Source of the DNA: Channa striata
Taxonomy: Eukaryota > Chordata > Actinopteri > Anabantiformes > Channidae
Reading direction: 5' to 3'
NCBI GenBank assembly: GCA_033026295.1
Contig: CM065171.1
Span: 2,438,457-2,502,456 of the forward strand
Length of the DNA stretch: 64,000 bases
A program made the translations under genes and the position numbers. The notes beneath the pieces are model-generated. The model was not told the DNA's origin. It ran no database searches and worked only from the letters and a program-made list of their open reading frames with translations. Shown here piece by piece: positions 21,790 to 34,279 of this stretch (positions within the stretch are counted from its first letter, which is position 1; every line of letters begins with the position of its first letter).

Positions 21790-23095
21790 ATGACAATTCT
21801 CAACTGAAGAATGTTCCTGTAAATATACACCAACTTTTTAGTACAAGCTGGGACGCCCTTTGTCTTTGGATCAGCCCTAATTCTTCTTGCATAGATTCAA
21901 CAAGGTGCTGGACATGTTCCTTAGAGATTTTGGTCAGTACTGACTTGGTCAGCCTCAGCCAGTTGCTGCAGATTTGTGAACTGTACATCCGTGATGCAAA
22001 TATCCTGTTCCAACCCCTCCCAACGGTTGTCTATTGGACTGAGATCTGGTGACTGTGGAGGCAGTGAACTCATTGAATACAGTGAACTCATTTTGTTCGG
22101 AAACCTGCAGGATTAAAACAATGCTCAATTATTACTAAGGGCTGCAAAGTTTGACAGGACAATATTAAACTCATCGTTACACCACCAGCAGCCTGAACTA
22201 GTGATTTAAGGCAGAATGGGTCCATACTTTCATAGTTATACATACACCAAATTTTGACTCTACCATCTGAATATTGGAGCAGAAATGAGATCAGGTTTTT
22301 CCAAACTTCTTTTGGTGACCACTTGTTTTATAGCCTCAGTTTCCCGCTTTTAGCTTAACATATCCATCCCATCGAGAAGGTGTTGGTCATACCTTGTTTA
22401 CTGCAATGCGCTGTTGATGGGGTTACCGGCATGGACAATCAAACCCCTGTAGATGATCCAAAATGCAGCAGCATGCCTCATTTTTAATCAGCCATAAGCA
22501 TTTGTCACACCACTCTTTGGATCTCTGTACAGGCTTCCTGTAGCTGAACGCATTAGGTTTAAAGCTCTGTCTCTTGCCTATTGAGTGGTGAACTTGACAG
22601 CTCCTTTGCCAATGAACGATGTCTGGTGAACTTGACAAGCAAAACTTTTAGTTCAGTGATCGACAACGGTAGAACGAGCTACCAAAATCTACGCTTTTCT
22701 ATACACTTAAATCCTAAAAAGAACTCCTTCTTTTCTTCTTCTTTGTTGCACTTGCAACTCATGAAACACTTCTTCTAGTAGAACCTGGCTTCGTTTTTTT
22801 TTTCTTGACTTATATTTTTGCTGTTAGTCTTCTAAGTCGCTTTGGATAAAATCAGCAAATGACTGAGTGTAAATGTAAAAAAAACCTCAGTTATCATCAG
22901 CTCAGTGTTTGCCTTTTTCCCATAAACTTCAGCATCAATAAGGCATTTTCACCCAGAAAAGTAGCACTCACTGGATATTTCTCATTTTTCAGACAATCTC
23001 TATAATGCTAGAGATGGATGTGTGTGCTGATTAGATATTTACATTATCAAGCACTTGAACAGGTGTAACAGATAAAGTCATTGGTGAGTGTATGT
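21790..23095 (-). mobile_element. Degenerate Tc1/mariner transposon, split by a LINE insertion
   Basis: Minus-strand reading of 21988-21800 gives the C-terminal end of a Tc1-type transposase (QICSNWLRLTKSVLTKISKE, then HVQHLVESMQEELG). The DNA to about 22357, and again from about 22887 to 23095, follows the same fish Tc1 element, including the region before the 3' edge (aggcattttcacccagaaaa; cactcactggatatttctca) and the end motif ttggtgagtgtatg. The middle (22360-22885) is a LINE in the opposite orientation. No intact frame remains. Confidence 0.7.
22360..22885 (+). mobile_element. L2/CR1-type LINE 3' end, inserted in Tc1
   Basis: Plus-strand frames give CHTTLWISVQAS and LNALGLKLCLLPIE (from the usual L-x-R-L-P-V-A-x-R-I-R-F-K-A-L region). 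The 3' end has the standard ctaagtcgctttggataaaa block and a gtaaatgtaaa run. Only the tail half of ORF2 and the 3' UTR are present, the normal result of 5' truncation. Confidence 0.65.
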
Positions 23096-25091
23096 TTAGT
23101 TGCACTGAGTTCATTACAAATACATTTCCAGATATTCCTTCTCATGTGCTGTGGGGTGTCTTGACATTAATTTTCTCTGAAAGAAATTTTTAACACCCAC
23201 TAAAGTTTTTTGATTGCATTGTCTTTTCAGCTGTCATTGTTCCCCTCAAATTGTCTTCGCCATTTCCATCCAATTATAGGCCTTTTTATGTCCATTCCAT
23301 AGTTTATAGTCAACCTTGCACTGGGTAAGAAGCACTGGTGGTTTTTAATTATTTTGTTTATGTCTTTCTGTTTCAGAAAGCCACATTTCCCCCCAAAATG
23401 AACTATTCTGCATTAAGGCCTGCTCCTGGCTTGTTTAAGAAATTACCTGCATATGTCCAAAAATACCAAAAAGATAAACACTTAATGACCAAATATAAAT
23501 GGTCAAAACAGACAAAAACAGAGGAAAAGAGACACAAAACTTCCAAACTTAATTTTCTCATTACTAGTCTATAACCAGGAAAACCATTTTAAACTAATCA
23601 ATGTGTTTCCAGGCCTTATCTGAATAACAAAGTGAGACCGGTTATCCTGATCTGTCTTTCTGTGATGTCCAGAAAAGTTCTGCATGTCAGTGTGTTGTCC
23701 TCAGGCTGTCACTTGACTGGGGCACAACAACAATCTAGTGATAACTTCCTCTCATAACCCCAGCTGAACATCTGTCTTGCAACCACTTGTTTTCTTTTAG
23801 CTCTCACCATGGAAAACCCAGTCTGATACTTCCACTCTTGTTCAGTCTGTTACATTCTCTTGCACTCGTTTTGTCATTCTGAGTTCCTCAAACAACACCT
23901 TCATGCTACATCTGCCATGATTACCCATTCTAAAGTGTTCCACGGTTCAGTTTTTGCAAGATGTCTCCAGATCAGGACTCCAAAGTCCCATAGTCCAGTA
24001 TTTAAGAATCAGGGCACGCTGTAGGGCAGAGATCCCACTCACCCTATTACAAGATAGTGTGGCATCTGAAACATTTAGAAGCAGTTATTTAATTGGTAAA
24101 AATGTTACAGCTTTAATCTTAATTAATTAATTAATAAATTTAAATAATCTAAATATCATAGCAGTAGAGCTCCATGAGATGCAGCTGCACACCATAATCT
24201 GCTGAAACCACAATAACATATCATTTGAACATTTCTGTGCTACACAGATGGCCTAACATCAACCTCTAAAGGTTTAGAGCTCAAAGTTTTCAGTGTGTTT
24301 AGGTAAAGCAGGAGAGAGAATGTTGTCAATTTCAACATGCTTTTCATTTTTGGCAAAAAGTTAACAGTTACCAAAAAATTTATGAATTAGAAAATTTCAA
24401 TTACTACAAACAAAGGGAGCTTTTTTTCTTAATTGAAAATGTTCAGATTATAGATTAAACTGACCAACATAAAATGTAGCCTAAACATAACATGTTCATG
24501 TGCATTTCCAAAGCACTGTGTCAGAGATAGGCCATATAACACGGAGCAAGCCTTTGAATCATATGCTGACATCTGCATCCTCTGCATAAGCACACGGCTG
24601 CATTTCACTGCCAACAGCCAATATATATTCTATACTATAGTTATTGATTTTTTCCAGTCTGAATCTGTATGCAGAGACTGTTTTAATGCTATGGGGCAAT
24701 GGCTGACGCTTTCTCACTCATTCTGTCAACGAACAATAGTTGATGTGTTCTTAAATGGTTCATTGTGTTGGCAGTAATGCAGCCGGCATAAGCCACACGT
24801 GCTGCAAAGTGCTTACAGACATTTGATGTTTTCCATTCCTCACTGCTATAAGGAAATGTGAATATGTTGTTCTCAGGCTTGTCATTTTCAAGGCTGAGTG
24901 ACAGCTGCACTCAGCGCTTCTTCCTTGTTTCACTGTTATGGGCACAACGTCTTTCCACCATTTACTTTAGATTTTTGTTAAACAGGTTTCAGCCTGTTCA
25001 ACTGGGCCAATGGTACACTGACTAGCAAACCAGAGTTTTAGCTGGAGCCAATGTCACATATCTGTAGATGATAAAATAATGAATTTGCATC
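23096..25091. other. Intergenic DNA, no supported gene
   Basis: AT-rich. A (TTAA)n-like run lies near 24118-24140. No coding exon or repeat family was recognised. Confidence 0.5.
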
Positions 25092-25325
25092 TTTGGGGCA
25101 ACTGTGGTTGAGGAGGTGGAGCAGTCATCCACCAATCCCAGGGTTGTGTGTTTGGGTCCCTGTCACATGTTAAAGTGTCCTTAAGCAAGACACCGAACCC
25201 CAGCTTGGTGGCTCCTGCTGTGTGGGGGGGGGACTGTGAGTGAGTGAATTAGAAGGAGGGTTTTGGGCACCAGTAAGGTAGAAACATGCTATATAGGTGT
25301 GGACCATTTACCATTCATTGCTGGT
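25092..25325 (+). mobile_element. tRNA-derived SINE
   Basis: The head shows a pol III A box-like stretch (actgtggttgaggaggtgga) and a decayed B box (tttgggtccc). The body has the family block taagcaagacaccgaacccc and ends with gctatataggtgtggaccat, as in the copies at 51655 and 55665. Confidence 0.7.
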
Positions 25326-25994
25326 TTAAAGCTAAAGGGAAATGTAAAATGTGTTGCAACGCTGAAACTGATACATTTTCTGTGGATTTAAACCTTTATG
25401 TTTCTTTTCTAATATAGTTGCAGTAAGACTACAATTCGTAATGATTTAGGCTAGAATAAAGCAAAGGAGCAACAGCTACACTGCCATCTGCACATAGCAG
25501 AAATACAGTGTTTATGTAGGGGGGCATAATTACATCTTAAGTACAGGAACCCTGGTGATTGTACCAGGCCACTGCCATTGACCGCTTTCAGAGGCTAGCA
25601 CATGAAACTAAATGGTAGACGAGAATATTATTATATATTATTAAAATATATATTATATAATATTGTATCACTGGTACAGGGATATCTTACATATCTTGCA
25701 TTCCATACCTTATATTATTACTTAAAGTTCACTACAAAAGTTTCCTCAAATGGTTTTTGTCAACAGAAAGATTAAGTTTATTTCTGGAGGCGTTTTCCCT
25801 CTCAGATTATAAAATGTTGTGGAATACGTTATAAGTGCAAGATTCCAATTCTGCTCACATCAAGTAACCAAATTGTCCTACAAATGCTCCAGTTTATCAC
25901 AGAAATCCAGCCAAACCTGTTTGCTGTGTGTACTGACCACTGTTTGAAGTGCAATATAGGAATCAGTCAATCCACAAGTAAATATGTGAGCTCA
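25326..25994. other. Intergenic DNA, no supported gene
   Basis: AT-rich, with a palindromic AT stretch near 25630-25665. Nothing else was recognised. Confidence 0.5.
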
Positions 25995-26115
25995 AATCAC
26001 TGCAAAAAAAAAAAAAAAACACAAGAAAATATGAAAAAACTACTTCACCAATTTGACAAAAGAGGAACAGCATTCAGAAACATACTGCAACAGTCGAATC
26101 ACAGGCAGCACAGAG
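25995..26115. mobile_element. Foldback element family, partial copy 2
   Basis: Similar to one arm of the element at 18815-19180: atttgacaaaagaggaacag and cattcagaaacatactgcaa match the arm at about 18882-18922. It also has a poly-A run at 26003-26020. The second arm was not found. Confidence 0.5.
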
Positions 26116-27200
26116 CTTTACGCTCTCAGTTTGCAGCATGAACGTGTTGTACAGGCATTTCTACAGTAGGCTGCTCTCCTTTTTTGAGCGGCTCACCTTA
26201 ATGTTCAGAGAATTAAGTCTGTACAATGAGTCAGTCAAATGAGTGACAGGGCTGTCAAATTTGTTCACATCAGTTACACCTCTGCCCTCCCCTGGGTTTG
26301 TTCCTGGCCTACACCAGCTGTTTCTCTCTGCGAGTTCAACAAGACAAATCAGGATGAGTAAATCTGCAACTACAGCTTTCTCTCTGTGTATTGACAGTCA
26401 ATTCAGATTGAAACTGCATTTTTCCCCTAAACTGTATCTTGTCCAAAGTGGCCTCTGGAGCATGGAAATATAAAACTGTTGTAGTCTATACAGGAAAAAC
26501 ATAGCTCTTAAACACACTGTTACATCGGTGACCAAACAGGCGGGGCCATTTGTCCTCTCATCTGGTGTTTCTATCCATGTCTGTAGTCTGACGGCAGAGT
26601 GTCCTACCTTTCTGTGGCACCATACCAACAGGCTGGAATCCTTACCGGAGAGGATGATGGAGAAGGACATTTTCCGAGAAGCCTCTTACATCACTGAGAC
26701 GGCTGATTCCAGATAGATGATTACAAGTGACAATAAGGCCTGTGAAAGTTGCTACATCAAATGGAGATTGAAAGGAGGAATATGCAAACTGCTACAATGG
26801 AGCTCCCTCTAGTTTTTGATTAATGGTATATTATTAATGATACCGCTGTACCTTAATAGAGGTGTTAATTTATTAAAGATTTTATGTCAGCTGGATAGCC
26901 TTTTTATTTTATTTTAGGATCAAAGAAACTGTCTTTTGATTAAAAGTCAAATCTACCATACCACATTTTGTAATTTAAAATTCTCTTAATATAACACAGA
27001 CAATAACAGATTGTTTCTTTAGAGGCGTTGATTACATAAGATCAACATGAGCATAGAGAATCTGTGTTCTGGGAGCAAGGTTAGACGTCAGGTGGAGTCA
27101 GGGCAAAAGTGTGAAAAAGTAATGACAGAGGTGAGTGATGAAGCTTATAGTTCTTCCTCTACAGATCCATCATTGAGATTAGGGACTGTGCTTGTTATTA
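26116..27200. other. Intergenic DNA, no supported gene
   Basis: The 26240-26720 part has higher complexity and is repeat-free, but its ORFs lack known features. No exon boundary could be supported. Confidence 0.4.
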
Positions 27201-27211
27201 TGGTCTTAGGT

Positions 27212-27227
27212 GGCTCTAAAAAGAGCC
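27212..27227 (-). promoter_or_regulatory. Histone-type 3' stem-loop motif
   Basis: The minus strand reads ACAAA, GGCTCT, TTTT, AGAGCC, ACC: a six-base stem with four-base loop and both flanks that match the replication-dependent histone mRNA 3' stem-loop. The DNA upstream on that strand (27240-27500) does not encode a histone, so this is an orphan copy, a relic of a histone pseudogene, or chance. Confidence 0.35.
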
Positions 27228-27547
27228 TTTGTGTTTTTTTAGATTAGGTGGTGCTGGAAGGAGATTAGGGTGTAGGGTTTGTGGACTTCTGCCAAGCCAC
27301 TGCACCAGCTGGAGAGGAAAAGTAGGTTGTTAAATTCTCCCTCGCTGACATTGCCTCATTGATGCCATCTTGCTGCCCAAACTGGCAGTTTGCTTCCTTG
27401 CTGTATATGCTCTGTCGAACCCACGGCTTACAGTGCGGAGAACAGGTTCTTGCTTTTAAATATTTTCAGACAGCTCCTGGAACTCTTTGAAAGCTACAGT
27501 ATTATAGACTAGATGTTGCATCAATCTTAAGGATCAGGCCTCTTATA
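27228..27547. other. Intergenic DNA, no supported gene
   Basis: No histone or other coding sequence was recognised next to the stem-loop. Confidence 0.5.
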
Positions 27548-27700
27548 CAGTGCCTTGCAAAAGTATCTATACCAAGTGAAATTTTGCACCTTTATTAAGG
27601 TACAACCACAAATGAAAAAATGATTTTATGTGATAGACCAAAACCATAATGATAATTATGGGTTTAATATTAAGTAACATCATATAAATACAATTGTTGC
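27548..27700. mobile_element. Tc1-type terminal sequence
   Basis: Begins cagtgccttgcaaaagtat, followed by tacaaccacaaatgaaaa and gattttatgtgatagacc, the outer end and subterminal part of a common fish Tc1 transposon. A poorly preserved candidate for the opposite end (ggggggtgaattctttccaa) lies at about 28951-28970; the DNA between was not recognised as transposase. Confidence 0.55.
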
Positions 27701-30700
27701 TAGAGTACTGTGCTGTTGTTTTATGCCAATGTTGTTCTGTGACAGGAGCATGTTATCAAGCCCATGTGTTTAGATGAGTGAAAAGTTAACACAAGTTTTT
27801 TTTGTTAAGTTGATTTTTTTCGTGGCTAGACAAGAATGAAGCCTTGACAGTATTGCACTATAAAACATACTGGACACTTAAGATAGAATAAACATTTGTT
27901 ATTTTTGTTACTTTTTATCCTCTTTTAAACCAGTTGACCCAGCTATTGCTAAACCTGGCAACAGGTTGGCAAAGTAAAGACAAGTACTGAGACAGTACTG
28001 TTAAACACTGTTCTCTCTCAGTCTTTTCTATAATTGTCATTTTTCACTATGAGAAGCCGCTTCCTGGAAGATGTACAGCTCTTCAGTCAGGAGGCTGTTA
28101 TTTTTTAGTTCTTACATAGCCTAAATTAAATATTCAATATCTAATGATCTTATCTAATGATTCGTATCTTCAATAATGTACTTTACATGGTTTCATTTGA
28201 GGACCATACGCTTTAGATGTGATGTTTTTATGTTCCTCAGATCCTCACCTCTTGGCTCCACCCCATCCTATGTTTGTTCCCCCCCTCTCCAACTCAGCCT
28301 TGCCCCCCTGTGTGTATCTGAGTTCTTACCTGCGTTCTATTTAAGTTTCCAGTGTTCAGTCTTTAACTGCTCATCATGCCTGTTCTTACTTCCTGTGAAT
28401 CTAATCTGAGGAGAGACGCCAAATGTTTGGAGTGTATTGATGATGCTGTTTGTTTGCCTGTTGAGACTTTTTTGGTACAGTGAAATATTTAGAAAGACTG
28501 TCAGTCACAGGGTCTGCGGTTTAAACATCAGCTCTTCCTGTCCATGTATCAAAGTCTTTATAATGGCAAGTGTCCACTTTATTCTCTTATTTAAAGTATT
28601 TAAACATTTTGCTGTGAGAAATCCAAATAGTGGTCATCTTCTCTGCTTCATTTTTTTATTAAGATGTGTGAAGTATTAGAGTTCACCTGTGGCCTTGATT
28701 ATGTCAAGAGACCTCCACAATAACATTTTGTAGTGAGGAATTGGATGAACCAAGATAATAATTGTGCAATTGAAGAGGTTTGAAATTCTCCAAATTCTCC
28801 TAGATTCGTGTTTTTAGCCAAACCGAAAGCAAGAGCTTCATCATGGGAACTGACTGTACACAGACCAAGCTTGAATATGTTTATAAATAAAGATTTATTT
28901 TTGCTGTAATATTTGCACAGAAATGTGATTTCCCATGCAAAAAAGTAAAGGGGGGTGAATTCTTTCCAAAGTGACGTTATCTTGCTGCTGATCAATGTAA
29001 TGGATGGACTGACTCCATCCTTGGGATACATTGACAAAGGACTGTAGAAATTCTTCATTCCTAATATAAAAATATTATCACCAAATCGTCACCCTCTGCA
29101 AGACAATGTCTCTCGTCTCAGTCTGTTTCAGGGGCTTTTCCTCCTCTAAGTTGTCGCAGTGGAGTTACTGCGTGAGATTATGTTGCTGCCTGTATGTCTG
29201 CTCTAAGCAGGCTGAGTATAATCTAGGCTCGGTCAATGTCATGAGCAGGAACAAGTGCAAATGAGTCACATGTCTGCAGGAGGATTGCACTGACAGGGCA
29301 AAGAGGGAAAGGGAACAAATGGGCGTATCACCACTGACCCGACCTCCGCACACAGTTCAGTTTAGACAAAATCATCTTTCTACATAACTCATCCGCAAAC
29401 TGTGCAATAAACTATGGACGCGTGCAGGTTTTCTGATGAAACCAAGCCTGTATGTGCTGATTCACATTTTTACGCATGGATGCTGAGTGCACATCGAAAC
29501 AGCTGTTGTTGGGTGTGTGTCCCTGTGTGTGCGTGTGTGTGTGCGCATGCTTGTGCTGCGGACTGCCATCCCCGCGTTATCCCTTCTGACCTTGTTTAAC
29601 CTGGAATCCAATCAGATTTGTGCAAAGACCGGAGGGCCCGTCAGATGTGTCAGCTTCAGCTCGCCACGGACTTCACTGCCAGATGTTTGCTATGGCAGCT
29701 GCCTCACAGTGCTACTACTGTCTGGCTGTTTCCCTCTCAGCCTGTTTCTGCCTCTTCCTGTGTGTGCCACGCTCCATCACTCTTCATCTTGCTTTTCTCT
29801 TAAAGTCATTGTATTTGCACAGAATATCTATGGAGAACTTTGTATCCAAGGTTCTGGTGCATTGAGAGTGTGGATAAACCAGTGGGCTCAATATTATAAA
29901 GAGTTTATCGCTGTAACCATAAACACCTTCTCCTAAATGTCTGAGGTGTCTAGCGACACAGTGGTTTAACTGTATCTCAGTCTGTAGGGGCAGCGATGCT
30001 CACCCAACAATTTGCAACTCGAAATTAGCTCTGTGTCTAAAGCGGCTGCTGCTCTTGACTGGATCTTTAGAAGCTGAGTTATTTACAGACGAAGCCTAAG
30101 CCTAGTCCCAGACTAATGTCTGATTTAGCCATTTGAACTGTGTTACTTGCAGTTCTAGGCTGTTCTGGATAAATCGATTAAAGTACATGACATGGACTTC
30201 TACTTAGTGGTAGTGGATACGGTCAACTTCTCTTTCACTCCGTACATAAAACCCACATGAACTTACATCTGCATTATAGGGGTGGACAATCGTAGGTAAC
30301 ACACTTTGTTTCAAGCCCAGAAGATTCTACAAGGTGATCGTGGCTACAAGCAGTACAGAAACGTTACTGTCCTGATCCTCCAATATCAGAAGGAAGATCA
30401 GGATCCAGTAGTTGTGCCTGTCGCTGAGGCAGGCAGTTGGCAAGGACATGCACTCAGAGATGCTTTCACAAAGCAGCACTTCAGCTAGTTAAGCTGTATT
30501 TAAATATGGAACGTATTAATTTGCTCTGATAGTTTTTTATACAAAGTAAAGATTATCTGCATTATCATATTTTCATTCTTATGAAAAGTTTGGCTTTTTG
30601 GATTTATTTTTCCCTTTATAGCTCCAAATGATAAGAACAATTGTCACTATTAAAAAGCTTTTGACATACATGGGAAGCTAGTGACATAGACAGTGCTCAT

Positions 30701-31058
30701 ACTTTTTTTTTGCCATCATGATCAAAGTGAAAAATGTATCAAAATTATAATATTGTGCCTGTGTACCTGGTTATAAGTCTTAGGAACAAAACTAATCTAA
30801 TGCAATTTTATCATTTCCCAGCTTTGTGCCACTAGAGTTACTGTACGACATTATGTAACAGTTACACCACCATCAAGCTCAAACTCCTATACTTTGGAGT
30901 TTGGACTTGGCAAGTTTGACTGTGGAGAACTGAAGGATTATATGAAACTGGGGCAGCAGCTTAGCTCAGCGCTGTTGATTACTGTTACAACTGTACAGTA
31001 GTTATACAGTGATGAAGTTATCTCAGCTGTAACACTAACAGACCTTTTTTTGAAAAGA
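27701..31058. other. Intergenic DNA, no supported gene
   Basis: Mostly AT-rich unique DNA. The 28220-28420 part is C/T-rich and resembles LTR or leader DNA of fish Gypsy elements, but no second LTR was found. A TG-rich tract lies near 29513-29550. ORFs at 28699-29058 and 29487-29936 lack recognisable domains. Confidence 0.4.
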
Positions 31059-33350
31059 CAAAATTAACTGATGGTGATTGTGGTAAAAGACAAACTTATG
31101 GGGTATATTGATGCAGGCCTGTGGAAAAACACAGCAAGCGTGAGGGTCCTGCGCAGTATCTTAGCTGTTCCTAGCACTGCACTCCAGACAGAAATCTCAG
31201 ATGTTGTTCCTGGAATCTGCTGGAGCCACTCTCCCAGTTTGATTTTTACAGCCCCCAGTGTTCCTATCACCACGGGTACCACTTGTAACTTCACCTTACA
31301 CATTGTTTCTAACTCTATTGATCTTGTACTCAGAGCCTGCTCCTGTGCTGCTAGGATTAGTGCCTCCATCCTGTCTTTCAGTCCAGCTTTCTCCAGCCAC
31401 TGGTAGGATTTTTTGATATCAGCCACTATCTGCCGGTGATACATACCGTGTAGGGTTTTGTCTTCCATCAGACTTCCTGGGCTTTCTCCCCATGTTCCTC
31501 ATGTTTCTGCTGCCTGAGGTATTCACTAAGTATGTCTTCACTTTGGGCCATCTTCCTGATGTATTTGTGGGTCTTAGTTGTTTAATTCTGGCCAGTGACT
31601 CTGATGCTCACTAACATCTCAGGATGCTGGATTTGGGGTGAAACCCTCCAGGCATTGTAAGGAGCTTCCTTGTCTTTATGTCAGTGGCCTCCATCTCCTC
31701 CTTTATTATACCAGCAGGGTACCTGATAACCTGAAGGTGTTGATTGCTTTGTTCTTCTTTGTTCTTCCATTCAGTTGGATTCTCAGGACTTGCCTTACTA
31801 TTTTTAGCTATCCTCAGCATCTGCTATCTTGCCTTCAGTTCTGACTACCTTTCCTCTCCTTGCTACCATCTGACCCCACTTTTCCAGTCCAAATGACATT
31901 CCAGTGTCTTGGCTGTATATCCTGGTGGTATGTATCAGCGAGTCAATGTCTCGTTCGCTTCTGGCATACAGCTTGATGTCATCTGTGTAGAGGAGGTGGC
32001 TGATGTGTGCCATTCTGTAGTCGGTATCCGTAACCACTGTTGGTGATGATTTGGCTGAGGGGGTTCAGGCCTATGCAGAACAGCAGCGGGAACAGAGCAT
32101 CTCCTTGGTATATGCTGCACTTTATGCTGACTTGTACAATTGGCTTGAGGTTGGCCTCCAGGGTTGTTTTCCACTTTCCCATTGAGTTCCCAATGAAGGC
32201 TCATAGGGTCCTGTTGATCTCTTATACTTCCAAACATTCCATGATCGACATGTGAGGCATTGAGTCAGAGGCTTTCTTGTAGTTGGTGTGTCTGGTCTTG
32301 AAGCCTCGGGTGACTGCTTGGTCTACTAGTAGCTGGTACTTTGCTCCTCTGGTGTTACTATTAATTCCTTTTCGTGTCCTGCTCATGTATTGATCAATGT
32401 GCCTGCTCATCTTAGCCACTATGACAGGAGCTTCCATGTTGTGCAGAGGCAGGTTATTGGGCAGCAGTAGGATCGGAATGCTCCCTTCTTGGGATCTTTC
32501 AGGCTCAGGACTATTCGGCCTTCCGTTAGCCATTTAGGGTGTATTCCATCCACTAGTAGCTTATTCATTTGTGCTGCCAGGTGCTAATGGAGTAAGGTTA
32601 GCTTCTTTAACCTGTGGGCATGGATCATGTCAGGGCCTGGTGCCGTACAGTTCTTCATTCCTGAGACCCTCTCTCTGGTATGAATGGGCAATTGTGATTG
32701 TTACTGGATGTTGTTCAGGAAGGCTGCTGTGGTCTGCTCTCAAGTCCACCAGCCACTGGGAATTGCTGTTATGTGATCCTTCCTTCTAAGATATGCCTTT
32801 CCAGTTTTCTTCAGTCTCCAGCCTTTGTGAGTCTGCTCTTATGTTTTAACCCTTGGATGGCTCATTGGTGAACACCCTGTTTATTCTCCTGGATTCATCT
32901 TCTCTGGTGTATTTCTTGAGCTGAATAACAAGGGCTGTGAGCCGTTGCTTGGCAGTCTCTAAGGCCTCAGGTATGATCATGCTGTTGTACTTCTTAGGTA
33001 GGTGGTTCTTCTTCATCATGCCTTTCTGCAACTTTGATTGGTTGGCTAACCTCTCTCCTTGTTTTATCCTCCAGCCTCTGTTTCCATGGGGGATACTGCA
33101 CTTTTATGGCTTGTGTTGATCTTATAGCAGAGCACCTCAAGGATGACAGTTGCTGTGGTATGTATCAGCGGATTGGTCTAAATGATTGTCATCGTTGGGA
33201 TTGCTTATAGTGCTGCATTCACATCTTCCAGCAGACCTTTGGAAGTTACTTCACTTATTCTTGGTAACTGGCCTCGGGGGTTCCAGGTATCCATCTGGGT
33301 CACCGCCCTTAATGCCACCTGTCTACCTTATTGCAATAATGAGAGTTTGA
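31059..33350 (-). mobile_element. R4/Dong-like (Rex6-type) LINE, decayed, nuclease segment deleted
   Basis: Minus-strand order: ISEVTSKGLLEDVNAA-like block (about 33260-33210), IPEALETAKQRLTALV (about 32975-32928), an NYRP-type entry then AKMSRHIDQYMSRTRKG (about 32415-32365), NTRGAKYQLLVDQAVTRG, KCSIYQGDALFPLLFCIGLN (about 32120-32065), LLYTDDIKLYARSERDIDSL in the palm (about 31990-31930), MSFGLEKWGQMV, MEATDIKTRKLLTMPGGFHP, and KTLHGMYHRQIVADIKKSY near the end. The palm motif is TDD instead of ADD. At about 31318-31297 the reading jumps from LSTRSIE to KVKLQVVPVVIGTLG, which in full elements flank the zinc finger and restriction-like endonuclease. Several frameshifts. Confidence 0.75.
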
Positions 33351-34279
33351 AACACTAGAGTCACAACGGCTTGGACGTCGCCCGGGTCAACAAGGTCCGG
33401 TCAGTGGTTTCTAAGGGAGACTGTGTCTGGTCCTATTCCCATAATGGCCTATGGAATTTGCCCAGTGTGCCTGTAGGTGGACCCAGGTGCAGACCCAGTC
33501 TGTTTGGTTTTGTTGACAGTTTTAATCTTTTCTATGTAAGTTCTGGTACTCCCAACTCATCTAGGCTAAGCAGTTGTGGTAGTGGTCTAGCTGTGGTCTT
33601 TAACAGTACCGAGGGATGTTTGATAGGATGATTTTTCTATACCATCTAATAGTTTTGAAAGTCTAAGCTGTTTTTTGCTCCCACAAATACCTGTTGCCAT
33701 TCCAAGGACCTAGGCTTTAACTTTGGTTTCATACTTGCTGGAACTGATATATTATCTCAAGTGATAATGTTTGACATTAATTTTTCAACCCTCCTTTTCA
33801 ATTAAAAAACTTGTGAAAGTCAGTCAGTAGCTTTTCTTCCACTTTCAACCTTTGCAGGTATCAGTCTGTTCAAAAATATATAATAATAAATATATTTTAT
33901 AGATTATATACAATTATATATTATCAATCAATTATATGTGGCACAGCATTAGAAACGAAGATTACCACTGGTTCTCTTGATGAAATTGGTACAAGTCACC
34001 TACACATAGGAAGCAGACTTGGATAAACTGCAGTATCCATAGCTGTGAGGCTGAAGGTAGAAAGGCAAATCAAAGATGGACGAGATGTCGGCTTCAAATC
34101 CAGTATGAGGCTACAATACTACGGTCTGAACATCAACACAGTTCCAGATTTTTATTCAAGACTGTTGTTTAATTGGTAACCCAGTCGCTCATAGACTTTC
34201 AGCTGAAAGCAATGCAGACTGTGAAAATGTGTATTTTAATAATGAGATAAACAGAACATTTACTATACCCAGTTTCATT
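33351..34279. other. Unassigned, partly repeat-like
   Basis: The 33360-33640 part may be 5' sequence of the R4-like LINE. An AT-rich patch rich in tatat lies at 33880-33940. The rest is unrecognised. Confidence 0.35.

Noticed and set aside
27240..27500. Histone gene upstream of the stem-loop
   Set aside because: Translation of the minus strand shows no histone C-terminus in any frame.
28218..28420. Solo Gypsy LTR
   Set aside because: C/T-rich texture is similar to fish LTR leaders, but no edges, target duplication or second copy were found.
28437..29058. ORFs of 80 and 119 codons
   Set aside because: Composition is that of AT-rich DNA; no motif or splice context.
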